Shown here piece by piece: positions 35,392 to 45,338 of a stretch of DNA of 64,000 nt. Origin of the DNA: Prochlorococcus sp. AG-670-O17 (GTDB taxonomy: Bacteria > Cyanobacteriota > Cyanobacteriia > PCC-6307 > Cyanobiaceae); contig QCTC01000002.1 of assembly GCA_003211315.1 (NCBI GenBank), forward strand, positions 1 to 64,000, written 5' to 3'. Below the pieces are notes generated by a model that was given only the letters and a program-made list of their open reading frames with translations, was not told the origin of the DNA and searched no databases. Both the position numbers and the translations under genes were made by a program. How positions within the stretch are numbered: the stretch's first letter is position 1; every line of letters begins with the position of its first letter.

Positions 35392-35529
35392 ATGGATATC
35401 TCACTTGCAGCAATTATTTTTGCATCCCGTACAATTCCAACCGATTTTGGATTGGTAGCAGCAGCTATTGCAGGAGCTGGCAGTTTGCTATTTATTGCTT
35501 TGAGATTTGTTCCTGATGCGGGTAACTAG
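35392..35529 (+). CDS. small single-pass membrane protein, 45 aa
   Basis: ATG 35392 to TAG 35529: MDISLAAIIFASRTIPTDFG at the start, then one hydrophobic helix (LVAAAIAGAGSLLFIAL) and RFVPDAGN. It has its own promoter-like upstream region (TTGATA about 35346). Size and topology are like small photosystem or cytochrome b6f subunits, but it matches none that I know (PsbM, PsbX, PsbY, PetG, PetL, PetN, PsaM considered). Confidence 0.65.
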   Translation: MDISLAAIIFASRTIPTDFGLVAAAIAGAGSLLFIALRFVPDAGN

Positions 35530-35586
35530 GTTTTTCCTTTTAATGATTGATTATTGAAATAAAATAACGTATTGATGCACTAGATA

Positions 35587-35949
35587 ATGAATCGATGGGT
35601 TTTACTCGAACATAAGATTCTTGGTAGTAAATTAATTGATATTCACTATGATTTTCTTGTTGAAGATCAATTAGATTGTTTAACTTGGAAATTTCGCGAA
35701 ATTCCATTACTAAATAAGGGTGTTGTTAAAATAGTAAAACAACCAAATCATAGATTGGTGTGGCTTTCTAGGGTTGAATATCAACTTTCTAATAATAGAG
35801 GTTTAGTAAAAAGAATTGATCATGGAATTTTCTCTAATATTTCTCATAATAGAGACTCTCAAGAATTAAAAATTATATTGAATGGTAAATTGTTAAAGGG
35901 TTTGTTCATAATTGAAGGAAATTTTTGTCAATTAACGAAAAATAATTAA
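35587..35949 (+). CDS. hypothetical protein upstream of smc
   Basis: A protein of 120 residues beginning MNRWVLLEHKILGSKLIDIHYDF... in a beta-rich style with alternating hydrophobic residues (LIWKFREIPLL-type strands, then VWLSRVEYQLS). It looks like a small beta-barrel domain. It precedes smc on the same strand with an 82 bp gap. The N-terminal half resembles the DNA-ligase-D phosphoesterase fold in spacing, but catalytic histidines are not clear, so no function is claimed. Confidence 0.6.
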   Translation: MNRWVLLEHKILGSKLIDIHYDFLVEDQLDCLTWKFREIPLLNKGVVKIVKQPNHRLVWLSRVEYQLSNNRGLVKRIDHGIFSNISHNRDSQELKIILNGKLLKGLFIIEGNFCQLTKNN

Positions 35950-36031
35950 TTTGTTTTTAGAAATAATCTTAATAATTCTCTTGAGATTTTTTGAAAAGTA
36001 GCTATTCTTACTTAGCTATTGTGACTTGCGA

Positions 36032-39000
36032 TTGGTATACATCAATCAGGTCGAGTTTGAAAATTTTAAATCTTTTGGAGGAAGTGTAAAAATTCCTCTT
36101 GAAGAAGGATTTACAGTGGTTACTGGTCCAAATGGATCTGGGAAAAGTAATATTTTGGACGGAATTTTATTCTGTTTAGGTTTGGCAAATAGTAGAGGTA
36201 TGAGAGCAGAGAGATTACCAGATTTAATAAATAATTCTAAAGTAAAAGAAGGTAAAGCTTCCGAAACATTTGTTTCCGTTAAATTTAATATTGAAGATTG
36301 GTCGCCAAGGGAAGATGTTCCACCTTTGGATTTAGAAGAAGATGATATCGCGCTTAATAGAGGTCAAAAAGAATGGATAGTTTCCAGGAAATTGCGGTTA
36401 ATGCCTGGTGGATCTTATGCATCTACTTATACCTCTGACGGACGCCAGTGCACTTTACAACAGATACAGAGAGTTCTTAGAGATATAAGTGTTGACCCAG
36501 AAGGAAGTAATGTTGTGATGCAGGGAGATGTTACAAGAATAGTATCAATGAATAATAAAGAGAGGAGAACCCTTATTGATGAATTGGCAGGGGTAGCTCT
36601 TTTTGATAGCAGAATTGAACAAACACATTCAAAACTTAATGATGTTTTTGAAAGACAAGAAAGATGCGAGATTCTAGAAAACGAACTGCAATCTAGTAAA
36701 GTAAAGCTTCAAAAAGAATGTGAAAAAGCAAAAAAATATAAAGAGTTGAAGGCAAAACTTTTTCATATTAAGGAGATTGAAAAAGTACTTTTATTCGATA
36801 AACAAGTTCAAAATATTGAATTAATTAAGAAAAAAGCTATTAACTTGGATAAGAGTAAGATTTTATTTAATCAACAAAAAGAATCTCTTAGTAAAGAAAT
36901 ACAAGTATTGCAAGAGGCAATGCAAATCATGATTGCAGAATTAAAAGAGAAAGGAGAAGATAACCTAATCAAAGTAAATTCTGATATTGGGAGTATAAAT
37001 TCTAATTTAAGGGAATTAGAAAGAATAGCAGTTGTCAATAAAGAGGAGGGCATTAAACTGCAAGATCAACGCGATAAAATTGCAATATCTAAAAAAAATA
37101 CGGAGCTAGAAAAGAATCAACAAGAGGATTTTAATGATAATTATCTAGAAAAATTGAACATCGAGATTCAAGATTTAACGTTAAAACATAAGCTATCTAG
37201 AAAAAAACTTTCTGATGCTGCAGGTGAATCAGGTGAATTTTCAAAGCAAAGTATAAAGCTTAATAATGAGTTAGAAAATATAAAATTTTTAGTACAACCT
37301 CTTGAATCTAGTAAAAGGAATATTGAAGAGGAAATTATACAAATTAATATTCAAAGTGAAGAAATAGAATCTCAAAATGATGTTTTAAAGTTAGAAAAAC
37401 AAAAATTATCAGAATTTAATCAAAACAACGAAAAATCAACGGATATAAAAAATCGTAATTTGAGCAGTATTAGATCTGAGATTGATACTTTAAAAATTGA
37501 AATAGATTTGTTAAATAAAACTAAACTAAGGCTAAACAACGAACAATTAAGGCTTGAAAAGGATTTATCAAGATGTGAAAGTAGAAAAGAAGCTCTAAAT
37601 GAAACCAGGGGATCATATGCATTAAGAATACTTTTAGAGGCAGGTTTAGAAGGTATACATGGATATGTTGCTCAATTAGGTGCCGTTAATGAAAAGCACA
37701 GGTATGCATTGGAAATTGCAGCTGGTAATAGACTTGGACAAATAGTTGTTGATAATGACACTATTGCTTCAAAAGCTATTGAAATTCTGAAAAAAAAGAA
37801 AGCAGGCAGATTAACCTTTCTTCCACTTAATAGAATTAAAACCTATAAAAAAAATTTCGCGCTTAAAAGAGTTGAGAATTTTAAAGAGAATGGATTTTTA
37901 GATAAGGCTATTAATTTAATTGATTGTGATGATGTTTATGATGATGTTTTTAAATACGTTTTTGGAGATACAGTAGTCTTTTCAGACTTAGAGTCAGCGA
38001 AATCATCTAAACAAAAAATTAGAATGGTTACTTTGAGTGGAGAACTTTTAGAAGTGAGTGGTGCAATTACAGGTGGTAGTAAAGTTAATAAAGATCTTGC
38101 TTATAGGTTCGGAACCAATAATGATATTGACGAGGCTCACCCCATAAAACAAAGACTATCTACAATTGTAGAAGCTTTAAAGAAATCAGATAATGATATT
38201 TTAAATAAAACTAATAAATTGAATAAACTAAATTTTAATCAAAGGGAAATATTAGAGGATTGCGTATCCTCTAATAAAGAAATTGAAGTAAATAATAATT
38301 CTTTAAAAGTTTCTATGAAAAGAATTGAAGATAACAATTTGAGGCTTAATAAGCTTACGTCTCAAAATAATTTATTAAATGATAAGTTGGATAACATTCA
38401 AAATGAAATAAAACCATTTAAAAAAAAGTTGGATGAATTGGAAATGGTCCTTAAAAAGAATTATGAAGATAATCAAACATCCTCTTTAATGACTCATAAT
38501 AATGATTTCGAAAAGTTAGATAAAAAACTTGAATTAATGATTCAAGAGAAAGATAAATTATTAAATAAAAAGAATCAATTTGTTTTAAATCAAGAACGTA
38601 TAAATAATCAATTAAATCTAATATCTCTACAAGAAAAGAATCTACAAGAATCAGTTAAAGAGCTTTCTAATGCTCATAATGAATGGATAAAGAAAAGAGA
38701 TGATTATAAAAGTGAGCTTGCGAGTCTTGATGGTCAAAAATCATTGCTTGAAAAGGATCTCGGAATATTAAGAAGAAAAAGGGATGAGTTGAATTCATCT
38801 ATTTCCAATAAAAGACAAGAAATAAATCAGTTGACCCTTAAGTTGGAATATCTTGAAAGAGATATAAGTTCTCTAAATGAGGAAATGCGTAGCGAAACTA
38901 TCAAGTTAGAAAATTATAAAAAACAGCTACCTGATCCTTTGCCCAGCTTTGGAGAATATGAGACTATAACTATTGATTTATTACAATCAGAGATCGTTGT

Positions 39001-39616
39001 GATTAATACGAAATTGGAAAGTTTAGAACCGGTAAATATGTTGGCTTTAGATGAACTAGAGGAATTGACAGAAAGATTAAATGATTTGATAGAAAGACTG
39101 GAAGTTTTATCTAATGAAAGATCGGAGTTGTTATTAAGAATAGAAACTGTTTCAACTATGCGACAAGAAGCATTTATGCAGGCATTCATAGAGGTTGATA
39201 AGCATTTTAGAGAGATCTTTGCCAATTTATCAGATGGAGATGGGTTCCTTCAGCTCGAAAATCCAGAAGCTCCTTTGGAGGGAGGTTTAACTTTAGTGGC
39301 TCATCCTAAAGGAAAAAATGTTAGAAGATTAGCTTCAATGTCGGGGGGTGAGAAATCGTTAACGGCCCTAAGTTTTTTGTTTGCTTTGCAAAAATATAAG
39401 CCTTCTCCCTTTTATGCATTAGATGAAGTAGATAGTTTTTTAGATGGTATTAACGTTGAAAGGTTATCAAAATTAATAACAACTCAGTCATCAAATGCTC
39501 AATTTATAGTCGTAAGCCATAGAAGACCTATGATAAGTGCATCTGAACGAACAATTGGTGTTGCTCAAGCAAGAGGTGCTAATACTCAAGTTGTTGGATT
39601 ACCAAATGCTGCATAA
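36032..39616 (+). CDS. smc: chromosome segregation SMC ATPase
   Basis: A protein of about 1194 residues using TTG 36032, giving MVYINQVEFENFKSFGG, the usual start of cyanobacterial Smc; a TTG two codons earlier is the alternative. Walker A is TGPNGSGKSN near residue 34. Long coiled coils flank a hinge around residues 520-660 (AGLEGIHGYVAQLG to VTLSGELLEVSGAITGGS, in parts). The C-terminal head has the signature MSGGEKSLTALSF and Walker B YALDEVDSFLD. Forms the SMC-ScpAB complex; scpA and scpB are not in the window. Confidence 0.95.
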   Translation: MVYINQVEFENFKSFGGSVKIPLEEGFTVVTGPNGSGKSNILDGILFCLGLANSRGMRAERLPDLINNSKVKEGKASETFVSVKFNIEDWSPREDVPPLDLEEDDIALNRGQKEWIVSRKLRLMPGGSYASTYTSDGRQCTLQQIQRVLRDISVDPEGSNVVMQGDVTRIVSMNNKERRTLIDELAGVALFDSRIEQTHSKLNDVFERQERCEILENELQSSKVKLQKECEKAKKYKELKAKLFHIKEIEKVLLFDKQVQNIELIKKKAINLDKSKILFNQQKESLSKEIQVLQEAMQIMIAELKEKGEDNLIKVNSDIGSINSNLRELERIAVVNKEEGIKLQDQRDKIAISKKNTELEKNQQEDFNDNYLEKLNIEIQDLTLKHKLSRKKLSDAAGESGEFSKQSIKLNNELENIKFLVQPLESSKRNIEEEIIQINIQSEEIESQNDVLKLEKQKLSEFNQNNEKSTDIKNRNLSSIRSEIDTLKIEIDLLNKTKLRLNNEQLRLEKDLSRCESRKEALNETRGSYALRILLEAGLEGIHGYVAQLGAVNEKHRYALEIAAGNRLGQIVVDNDTIASKAIEILKKKKAGRLTFLPLNRIKTYKKNFALKRVENFKENGFLDKAINLIDCDDVYDDVFKYVFGDTVVFSDLESAKSSKQKIRMVTLSGELLEVSGAITGGSKVNKDLAYRFGTNNDIDEAHPIKQRLSTIVEALKKSDNDILNKTNKLNKLNFNQREILEDCVSSNKEIEVNNNSLKVSMKRIEDNNLRLNKLTSQNNLLNDKLDNIQNEIKPFKKKLDELEMVLKKNYEDNQTSSLMTHNNDFEKLDKKLELMIQEKDKLLNKKNQFVLNQERINNQLNLISLQEKNLQESVKELSNAHNEWIKKRDDYKSELASLDGQKSLLEKDLGILRRKRDELNSSISNKRQEINQLTLKLEYLERDISSLNEEMRSETIKLENYKKQLPDPLPSFGEYETITIDLLQSEIVVINTKLESLEPVNMLALDELEELTERLNDLIERLEVLSNERSELLLRIETVSTMRQEAFMQAFIEVDKHFREIFANLSDGDGFLQLENPEAPLEGGLTLVAHPKGKNVRRLASMSGGEKSLTALSFLFALQKYKPSPFYALDEVDSFLDGINVERLSKLITTQSSNAQFIVVSHRRPMISASERTIGVAQARGANTQVVGLPNAA

Positions 39617-39661
39617 TCACACTTTTTTAAATTTTTACGTCAGAATGTCAGAAAGATATTA

Positions 39662-40684
39662 ATGAGTTTGTCGAACACATCCACAAATAATAATGGCCGC
39701 AATTCTGTACCTAGCGAACGTCTATGGTTAAGATCGGAACTTATGGGGACCCAAGTCATTACTACTGATACTGGTAGGAGATTAGGTGTTGTAGGTGAAG
39801 TGGTTGTTGATATTGATAGAAGAGAGGTAGTTGCTTTAGGTCTGAGAGATAATCCTCTCACAAGATTTTTGCCAGGTTTACCTAAATGGATGCCTCTTGA
39901 GAGCATAAAGCAGGTTGGCGATGTAATTTTAGTGGATTCTTTAGATTCTTTGAGCGACGGTTTTTCTCCTGAAAGATATGGCAAAGTTATAAATTGCCAG
40001 GTAATTACGGAATCTGGTCAGCTTCTTGGAAGAGTTCTTGGATTTTCTTTCGATATTGAGACGGGGGATTTAATTTCTCTTGTGATGGGTGCAGTAGGAG
40101 TTCCTCTTTTAGGTGAAGGCGTTTTAAGTACTTGGGAAATTCCTGTAGATGAGATAGTCAGTAGTGGTACTGACAGAATAATTGTTTATGAAGGCGCTGA
40201 GGAAAAACTAAATCAGTTAAGTAGTGGATTACTCGAGAAACTTGGTGTCGGTGGTTCTTCTTGGGAAGAAAGGGAAGCTAATAGGTATACAGCAAATCTT
40301 GTTCCAGTGGAGAATCAGCTATTGTCAGGTTCTGAATCAGAAGAACAAAATAATTTTATGGAAGAAATTAAAGAAGAAGAATTTATAGAAGAAGAAGAGT
40401 ATGAAGAAGAACTGGAATATGTAGAAATCGAAACCACAAAAGAAAAAATAAATAATAAAAAACAACTTTATTTGGATAATGACTCCTCTGAACAATTAGA
40501 TAATCAAACTGATGAAGAAAATACGACAGAATTTGCTTTTCAAAGGCCATCTATATCTAATCGGGCTTCAAAGAGACCTATTCAAAGGTCACAAGAACCT
40601 TTAGATATTGAACCTGTTGAAGAGAAAAAAACAGTTATAGAAAATCCTCAATCAGAATCTGTAGAAATTGATGATCCTTGGTAA
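39662..40684 (+). CDS. PRC-barrel domain protein with acidic tail
   Basis: A protein of 340 residues with two PRC-barrel repeats: residues about 20-95 (ELMGTQVITTDTGRRLGVVG, DIDRREVVALGLRD) and about 115-190 (GKVINCQVITESGQLLGRVLG, DIETGDLISLVMG). The C-terminal 130 residues are disordered, acidic (EEFIEEEEYEEELEYVE) and then basic. PRC barrels occur in RimM, photosynthetic reaction centre H subunits and cell-division proteins. It follows smc by 45 bp and probably shares its transcript. Confidence 0.75.
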   Translation: MSLSNTSTNNNGRNSVPSERLWLRSELMGTQVITTDTGRRLGVVGEVVVDIDRREVVALGLRDNPLTRFLPGLPKWMPLESIKQVGDVILVDSLDSLSDGFSPERYGKVINCQVITESGQLLGRVLGFSFDIETGDLISLVMGAVGVPLLGEGVLSTWEIPVDEIVSSGTDRIIVYEGAEEKLNQLSSGLLEKLGVGGSSWEEREANRYTANLVPVENQLLSGSESEEQNNFMEEIKEEEFIEEEEYEEELEYVEIETTKEKINNKKQLYLDNDSSEQLDNQTDEENTTEFAFQRPSISNRASKRPIQRSQEPLDIEPVEEKKTVIENPQSESVEIDDPW

Positions 40685-40695
40685 TTATTTAGTAA

Positions 40696-41964
40696 TTAAC
40701 TGAATTTTTTGATCGAATTAAAAATTATGTAAGCTAATTTTTTAACTGCACCAGTTTTCCCTCGTTGTTTTGATAAATTATCTTTTTGCTCACTTAAATA
40801 TTTTTTATTTTTTATCAGAAATATAGCTTCATTAGCGATTTGTTTTGGTGAAATGTTTCCTATTCTTTCTGGAATAATTAACTTGTTAGCTTTTATATTT
40901 GGCCATGAAAAAAATTTTTTCTGCTTTAAGTACCAATTTTTAATTATAAAAGTGAAGAATTTATTGATAAAAGAAATTTTCCCAATTATTCCGAAGATAC
41001 CGTCCCAAGCGTTCATTACATTCAAATGTTGGGTGGGTAGAACAACTATCATGGGTAAAGTAAGTGAAGCTAATTCAGCAGTATTTGCTCCAACTGTGGT
41101 AATTGCAAGATCACATTTTTTTAGCACGTCATAGCAAGGGTGTTTATTAATTAAATAAATTTTTGTATTATTTGAGGTTTCAATAACATAATCAAAAACG
41201 GAACTTTTAATTTGTTTAATTTGTTTAATTTTGGATGAATAATATTTTGATATAGGATTCTTATTACTTTGAAAGAATAAATATTCGCTTGTACTTGTAG
41301 TTGGTGCTATGGGAATAATAAAGTTAATATTTTTATTATTTTTATTAATATGATCAGCCATTTCAAGAAAGAAAGGAATACCTACCATGAGCTTTGCTTT
41401 TTTAGAACCTGGTAGTAAAGCAATCCACTTTTTTTCTTCAAGATTTAAAGCAATTTCTTTTTTATTCGTAATGTCTGCCATTAAATCGCCAATAATTTTA
41501 CATTTATATCTATATTTTGAAGGAATGCTTTCCTTAACGTTTTTATTCATTGCTGCAATTACATTGTTCCAACGTGGCCATCTTGAAATCCATTCAGCAT
41601 ATGTGATGTTGATATAACCTAATCTTTTTGCTAACAAAACACTCCAAAATTGATCACCTCCAAGAAAAATAACAATGCCCTTTTTAGGCCATTTTGCATA
41701 TTGAGCAGGCCTGATTAACAATTTCCAAAAAGTCTTTGCTTCTGTAACTAATTCAAATTTGTGCCAAGATTTAGCAACTTCATATTCTTTACCAGTGGCA
41801 TTTGGACACGGTACTAAGACTAATCTTATTGAGAAATTCAGTTTATCAATATTTTTCGAAGTATCATTTATCTTATTTAGATAATCCACTACAGGTCTTA
41901 CCCACGTTGATAATTCTCCAGGCCCATTAGAGATAATTACAACTGCAATTGATTTTTCTTTCAT
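40696..41964 (-). CDS. LpxB-related glycosyltransferase-like protein
   Basis: A protein of 422 residues from ATG 41964 (MKEKSIAVVIISNGPGELST...). Longer open frames upstream run into tRNA-Leu and are not used. The N-terminal SNGPGELSTWVRPVV resembles the first loop of lipid-A-disaccharide synthase; WIALLPGSKKAKL and ITTVGANTAELASLTLPMIVVLPTQH match the second Rossmann domain of GT-B enzymes. It resembles the cyanobacterial 'lipid-A-disaccharide synthase-related' family. Substrate unknown; probably envelope. Confidence 0.65.
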   Translation of the reverse strand: MKEKSIAVVIISNGPGELSTWVRPVVDYLNKINDTSKNIDKLNFSIRLVLVPCPNATGKEYEVAKSWHKFELVTEAKTFWKLLIRPAQYAKWPKKGIVIFLGGDQFWSVLLAKRLGYINITYAEWISRWPRWNNVIAAMNKNVKESIPSKYRYKCKIIGDLMADITNKKEIALNLEEKKWIALLPGSKKAKLMVGIPFFLEMADHINKNNKNINFIIPIAPTTSTSEYLFFQSNKNPISKYYSSKIKQIKQIKSSVFDYVIETSNNTKIYLINKHPCYDVLKKCDLAITTVGANTAELASLTLPMIVVLPTQHLNVMNAWDGIFGIIGKISFINKFFTFIIKNWYLKQKKFFSWPNIKANKLIIPERIGNISPKQIANEAIFLIKNKKYLSEQKDNLSKQRGKTGAVKKLAYIIFNSIKKFS

Positions 41965-41989
41965 TGCAGTCAATCCAAGATACATTAAA

Positions 41990-42071
41990 TGCGGACGGCG
42001 AGACTTGAACTCGCAAGGCCTAAGCCACACGCTCCTTAGACGTGCGCGTCTACCAATTCCGCCACGTCCGC
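41990..42071 (-). tRNA. tRNA-Leu, anticodon read as AAG
   Basis: An 82-nt class II tRNA. The acceptor stem is GCGGACG/CGTCCGC with discriminator A; the D arm contains GGCGGAATTGGTAGACGC. The anticodon stem CACGT/GCGTG encloses loop CTAAGGA, so T33 precedes AAG. The variable arm is TGGCTTAGGCCTT and the T arm GCGAG-TTCAAGT-CTCGC. CCA is not encoded. An A at position 34 would need conversion to inosine. Leu identity is supported by the long variable arm and discriminator. Confidence 0.9.
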
Positions 42072-42375
42072 AAAGGGTTTTCGAGCACAAGGGTGTTCTT
42101 AAACCACTAAGTTATCATACATTAATCGCATTAATTTGCGATAATGTTTTATTAATCTGCTCGGTTTAAATTCTTAAAAGATTTATTTTATCTAACTTTT
42201 TTTAAATACTTAAAATGACTGATTTTTTCTATTGCATAAATAAATAATTATCCACATATAACGTTTTAGGTTGTATTGTTAATCAATGCATTCTTGAAAT
42301 TCAAAAATTTTATTGAATACTTTTTAAAGTAATTTCAATTTAAATTAATTTTTATTTCTTCAATTTAATTTTGTA
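42072..42375. other. AT-rich intergenic region between tRNA-Leu and accC
   Basis: About 300 bp, very AT-rich. It contains short repeats of TTTAAAT-type sequence and the promoters of both divergent genes, but I see no open frame, strong hairpin or RNA motif. Confidence 0.5.
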
Positions 42376-43725
42376 ATGGTTGAAAAAGTTTTAATTGCTA
42401 ATCGTGGAGAAATAGCTTTACGAATTATCAGAAGTTGTAGAGAGCTTGATATCGCAACTGTAGCTGTTTATAGCACCGTAGATAAAAAGGCATTGCATGT
42501 GCAATTAGCTGATGAAGCAGTTTGCGTTGGAGACTCACTAAGTAACAAGAGTTATTTAAATATTCCTAATATCTTAGCTGCTGCTACATCAAGAGGAGTT
42601 GATGCTATTCATCCAGGTTATGGTTTTCTTGCGGAGAACGATAAATTTGCAGAAATGTGTAACGATCATGGCATAACTTTCATTGGTCCATCTCCCAATG
42701 CTATTAGATCAATGGGAGACAAATCTACTGCTAAAGAGACAATGGAGAGAGTCGGCGTACCAACTGTTCCGGGAAGCAAAGGTTTATTATCGAGTGTCGA
42801 GGAGGCCTACGAAATGGCACAAGAGATTGGATATCCCGTCATAATAAAAGCCACAGCTGGAGGAGGAGGTAGAGGAATGAGATTGGTTGAAAATAAGGCT
42901 AATTTAGAAAAAATGTTTAAAGCAGCCCAAGGAGAAGCAGAAGCGGCATTTGGAAATGATGGTTTATATATGGAGAAATTTATAAAAAAGCCAAGACATG
43001 TAGAAATTCAAATCCTTGCTGACAGGTCAGGTAATGTGGTTCATCTAGGAGAGAGAGATTGTTCTGTACAAAGGAGGCACCAAAAATTATTAGAAGAGTC
43101 TCCCAGTCCAGCTATAAACCATTCTCTTAGAAAAAAAATGGGTAATGCAGCCATTGCTGCTGCAAAAAGTATTAGTTATGAAGGGGCGGGAACTGTTGAA
43201 TTTTTAGTAGATGATGATAATAATTTTTACTTTATGGAGATGAATACCAGGATTCAAGTGGAACACCCCGTAACTGAAATGGTTACTGGTGTTGATCTAA
43301 TCGCTGAACAAATCAAAATAGCTGGAGGTGATAATTTAGGATTTACTCAAGACGATATTCAATTAAACGGTCATGCTATTGAATGCAGAATTAATGCTGA
43401 AGATCCCTCACATAATTTTCGCCCATCGCCTGGCAAAATAACTGGATGGCTTCCTCCAGGAGGCCCGGGAGTAAGGGTTGATAGTCATGTTTATACTGGT
43501 TATGAAATTCCCCCATTTTATGATTCACTTATAGGTAAATTAATAGTCTGGGGTAAAGATCGTAATGCTGCTATTAAAAGAATGAATAGAGCTTTAAATG
43601 AATGCGCTGTAACAGGAATTCCAACAACAATTAACTTTCATTTAACCCTTCTCAATAAAACGAAATTTATGGATGGTAAAATTCATACGAAATATGTTGA
43701 AGAAGAATTATTACCTAAATATTAA
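42376..43725 (+). CDS. accC: biotin carboxylase subunit of acetyl-CoA carboxylase
   Basis: A protein of 449 residues, ATP-grasp. It starts [22 protein letters not shown]. The ATP loop is [11 protein letters not shown], and [35 protein letters not shown] and NAEDP are all present. It carboxylates biotin on AccB in the first step of fatty-acid synthesis. A complete, single gene; other acc subunits are not in the window. Confidence 0.97.
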   Translation: MVEKVLIANRGEIALRIIRSCRELDIATVAVYSTVDKKALHVQLADEAVCVGDSLSNKSYLNIPNILAAATSRGVDAIHPGYGFLAENDKFAEMCNDHGITFIGPSPNAIRSMGDKSTAKETMERVGVPTVPGSKGLLSSVEEAYEMAQEIGYPVIIKATAGGGGRGMRLVENKANLEKMFKAAQGEAEAAFGNDGLYMEKFIKKPRHVEIQILADRSGNVVHLGERDCSVQRRHQKLLEESPSPAINHSLRKKMGNAAIAAAKSISYEGAGTVEFLVDDDNNFYFMEMNTRIQVEHPVTEMVTGVDLIAEQIKIAGGDNLGFTQDDIQLNGHAIECRINAEDPSHNFRPSPGKITGWLPPGGPGVRVDSHVYTGYEIPPFYDSLIGKLIVWGKDRNAAIKRMNRALNECAVTGIPTTINFHLTLLNKTKFMDGKIHTKYVEEELLPKY

Positions 43726-43743
43726 ATGCAATATCATAATTTC

Positions 43744-44049
43744 TTAATTAATACTCTTTTGAATGGCTAGTTTGATTAAACCTTGCTGACCAACCAATAT
43801 TTCTCTTATAAAACTTATTATTCCTATCCAAATGACTGGCCCCACATCGACTCCCCCGATGGGAGGAATCAATTTTCTTGTAAAGTTTAAAATAGAACTT
43901 GTTGGGACTGCAATAAATAACCAAAGACCCTTATTTAAATCAACTTTTGGATACCAAGTTAATATTAATCTTATTAAAAAGACTAGCGTTAGAAAGGATA
44001 AAAGAATTCCTAGCGTAAGATCTAAAACGTTTAAATAGTTTTGAGACAA
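43744..44049 (-). CDS. YggT family membrane protein
   Basis: A protein of 101 residues with two membrane segments (LGILLSFLTLVFLIRLILTWYP and VGPVIWIGIISFIREILVG). The middle has the YggT signature RKLIPPIGGVDVGPV. Cyanobacterial and chloroplast homologues (YlmG/Ycf19) affect nucleoid or thylakoid organisation. It converges with accC at 18 bp and diverges from psbX by about 90 bp. Confidence 0.85.
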   Translation of the reverse strand: MSQNYLNVLDLTLGILLSFLTLVFLIRLILTWYPKVDLNKGLWLFIAVPTSSILNFTRKLIPPIGGVDVGPVIWIGIISFIREILVGQQGLIKLAIQKSIN

Positions 44050-44139
44050 TGAAATGACAATTATTTAATCCATCTTAATAAATATCCCATAAGTTGGGAT
44101 TTAATTCGTATTATAAATTCAGAATTTAATTTTAAAAAA

Positions 44140-44328
44140 GTGATTCAAATTTCTAATCTTATATTAGCGGCTGATGTTTCCCCAGAAGTGGCTGGTAGTT
44201 CTGGATTTAATATGATAGCGAGTTTTTTCGCAGCAGCGTTACTTATAGTTATTCCAGCAGCAGCTTTTTTGATCTTTGTTAGCCAAAAAGATTCACTTGA
44301 ACGTACTTCAGCTACACGTAGACGCTAG
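44140..44328 (+). CDS. psbX: photosystem II reaction-centre protein X
   Basis: A protein of 62 residues with a GTG start. A short outer segment ([20 protein letters not shown]) is followed by one transmembrane helix ([23 protein letters not shown]) and [15 protein letters not shown]. The Prochlorococcus PsbX form is longer than the 40-residue type but has the same helix. Located with ycf66 and hli genes. Confidence 0.88.
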   Translation: MIQISNLILAADVSPEVAGSSGFNMIASFFAAALLIVIPAAAFLIFVSQKDSLERTSATRRR

Positions 44329-44361
44329 TTTTTATAAAAGTTTTAAGTAAACTATATATAA

Positions 44362-44379
44362 AGGTGCTTTATTGCACCT
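44362..44379. terminator. AGGTGC/GCACCT hairpin between psbX and ycf66
   Basis: A perfect 6-bp stem with a 6-nt loop, 34 bp after psbX. No T-run follows on the plus strand, so it may be a processing or attenuation hairpin rather than a full terminator. Confidence 0.4.
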
Positions 44380-44405
44380 GAAAAAATAAGTTTTGGAGAA
44401 AAAAA

Positions 44406-45338
44406 GTGGTCAATGCTAGTCTAAATTGGGCGAGTATTGTAGGCATCGTACTAGCTGTATGTGGAGGTGGCCTATATTTTTTGAGGTCATTTAAACCTGC
44501 TCTGGCAAGAGATTATGATGTTTTCTTTGCGGCAATAGGTCTTTTATGTGGAGGGATATTATTTTTTCAAGGATGGAGATTAGATCCTATTTTGCAATTT
44601 GGGCAGTTTTTATTAGCAGGCACGACAGTATTTTTTGCCTATGAAAGTGTTCGATTAAGAGGTGTTGCCACTGACCAAGCAAGAAGATCTTCTTATTTTG
44701 AAGATGATCAGATTCCAGATATGCCTAGAAATTCTTCCAGAAATAGATTTAATGATGATTATGATCAATTTGACGATTCTGATAGACCTTCTAGAAGATT
44801 CAAACCTCAAGATGATGACTTCGAAGATGATTACATAGAAGGTAGATCGCAAAGGAGAAACACATCAAGAGCTATCCCTGAGTCTGCGGTAAGCAGGAGG
44901 CGTCCTTCTTTAAGAGAATCTATTCAATATGAGAATGATGCACCAAAGAGAAGAAGAAATCGGACTGAAGATAATAGGATGAGTAATGAGGATAGAAGAG
45001 GAAGTTTTGGAGAAAGACGAACATCAAGAAGTGAAATTAAAAGAGGCTCTCGGCCATTATCTAATCAAGAAGTTTCTAGAAAAACAAATAATTCCTCTCT
45101 TAAGGATTCTTCTCCTTCCTCTAATAAACCATCAAGGTCATCTATAAGATCTCAGACTTCAAGAGAAAAAGTAGAAGATGCATCATTTTCTACAAACATT
45201 AATGAAGTAAAAAAGCCCCGTCAAACAAGAAGTACGGCAGCTAGTGCAAGATCAACTTCTAAAAATAAAACTGGAAGATATACTGTAGGCACAAAAAAAA
45301 ATAAACCTAGAGATAATAGCTCTAGATTTGATGATTAA
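44406..45338 (+). CDS. ycf66: Ycf66 family membrane protein with long charged tail
   Basis: A protein of 310 residues with a GTG start preceded by GGAG 10 bp upstream. The Ycf66 domain, residues 1-90, has three membrane helices (IVGIVLAVCGGGLYFLRSF; FFAAIGLLCGGILFFQGW; FGQFLLAGTTVFFAYESV). The remaining 220 residues are low-complexity Arg/Ser/Asp-rich and surely disordered. Its role in photosynthetic organisms is unknown. The tail is long compared with plastid Ycf66. Confidence 0.85.
   Translation: MVNASLNWASIVGIVLAVCGGGLYFLRSFKPALARDYDVFFAAIGLLCGGILFFQGWRLDPILQFGQFLLAGTTVFFAYESVRLRGVATDQARRSSYFEDDQIPDMPRNSSRNRFNDDYDQFDDSDRPSRRFKPQDDDFEDDYIEGRSQRRNTSRAIPESAVSRRRPSLRESIQYENDAPKRRRNRTEDNRMSNEDRRGSFGERRTSRSEIKRGSRPLSNQEVSRKTNNSSLKDSSPSSNKPSRSSIRSQTSREKVEDASFSTNINEVKKPRQTRSTAASARSTSKNKTGRYTVGTKKNKPRDNSSRFDD

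Noticed and set aside
41965-42090. N-terminal 42 residues of the LpxB-like open frame (CGRGGIGRRARLRSVWLRP)
   Set aside because: These codons are the tRNA-Leu gene read in frame; the protein starts at ATG 41964.
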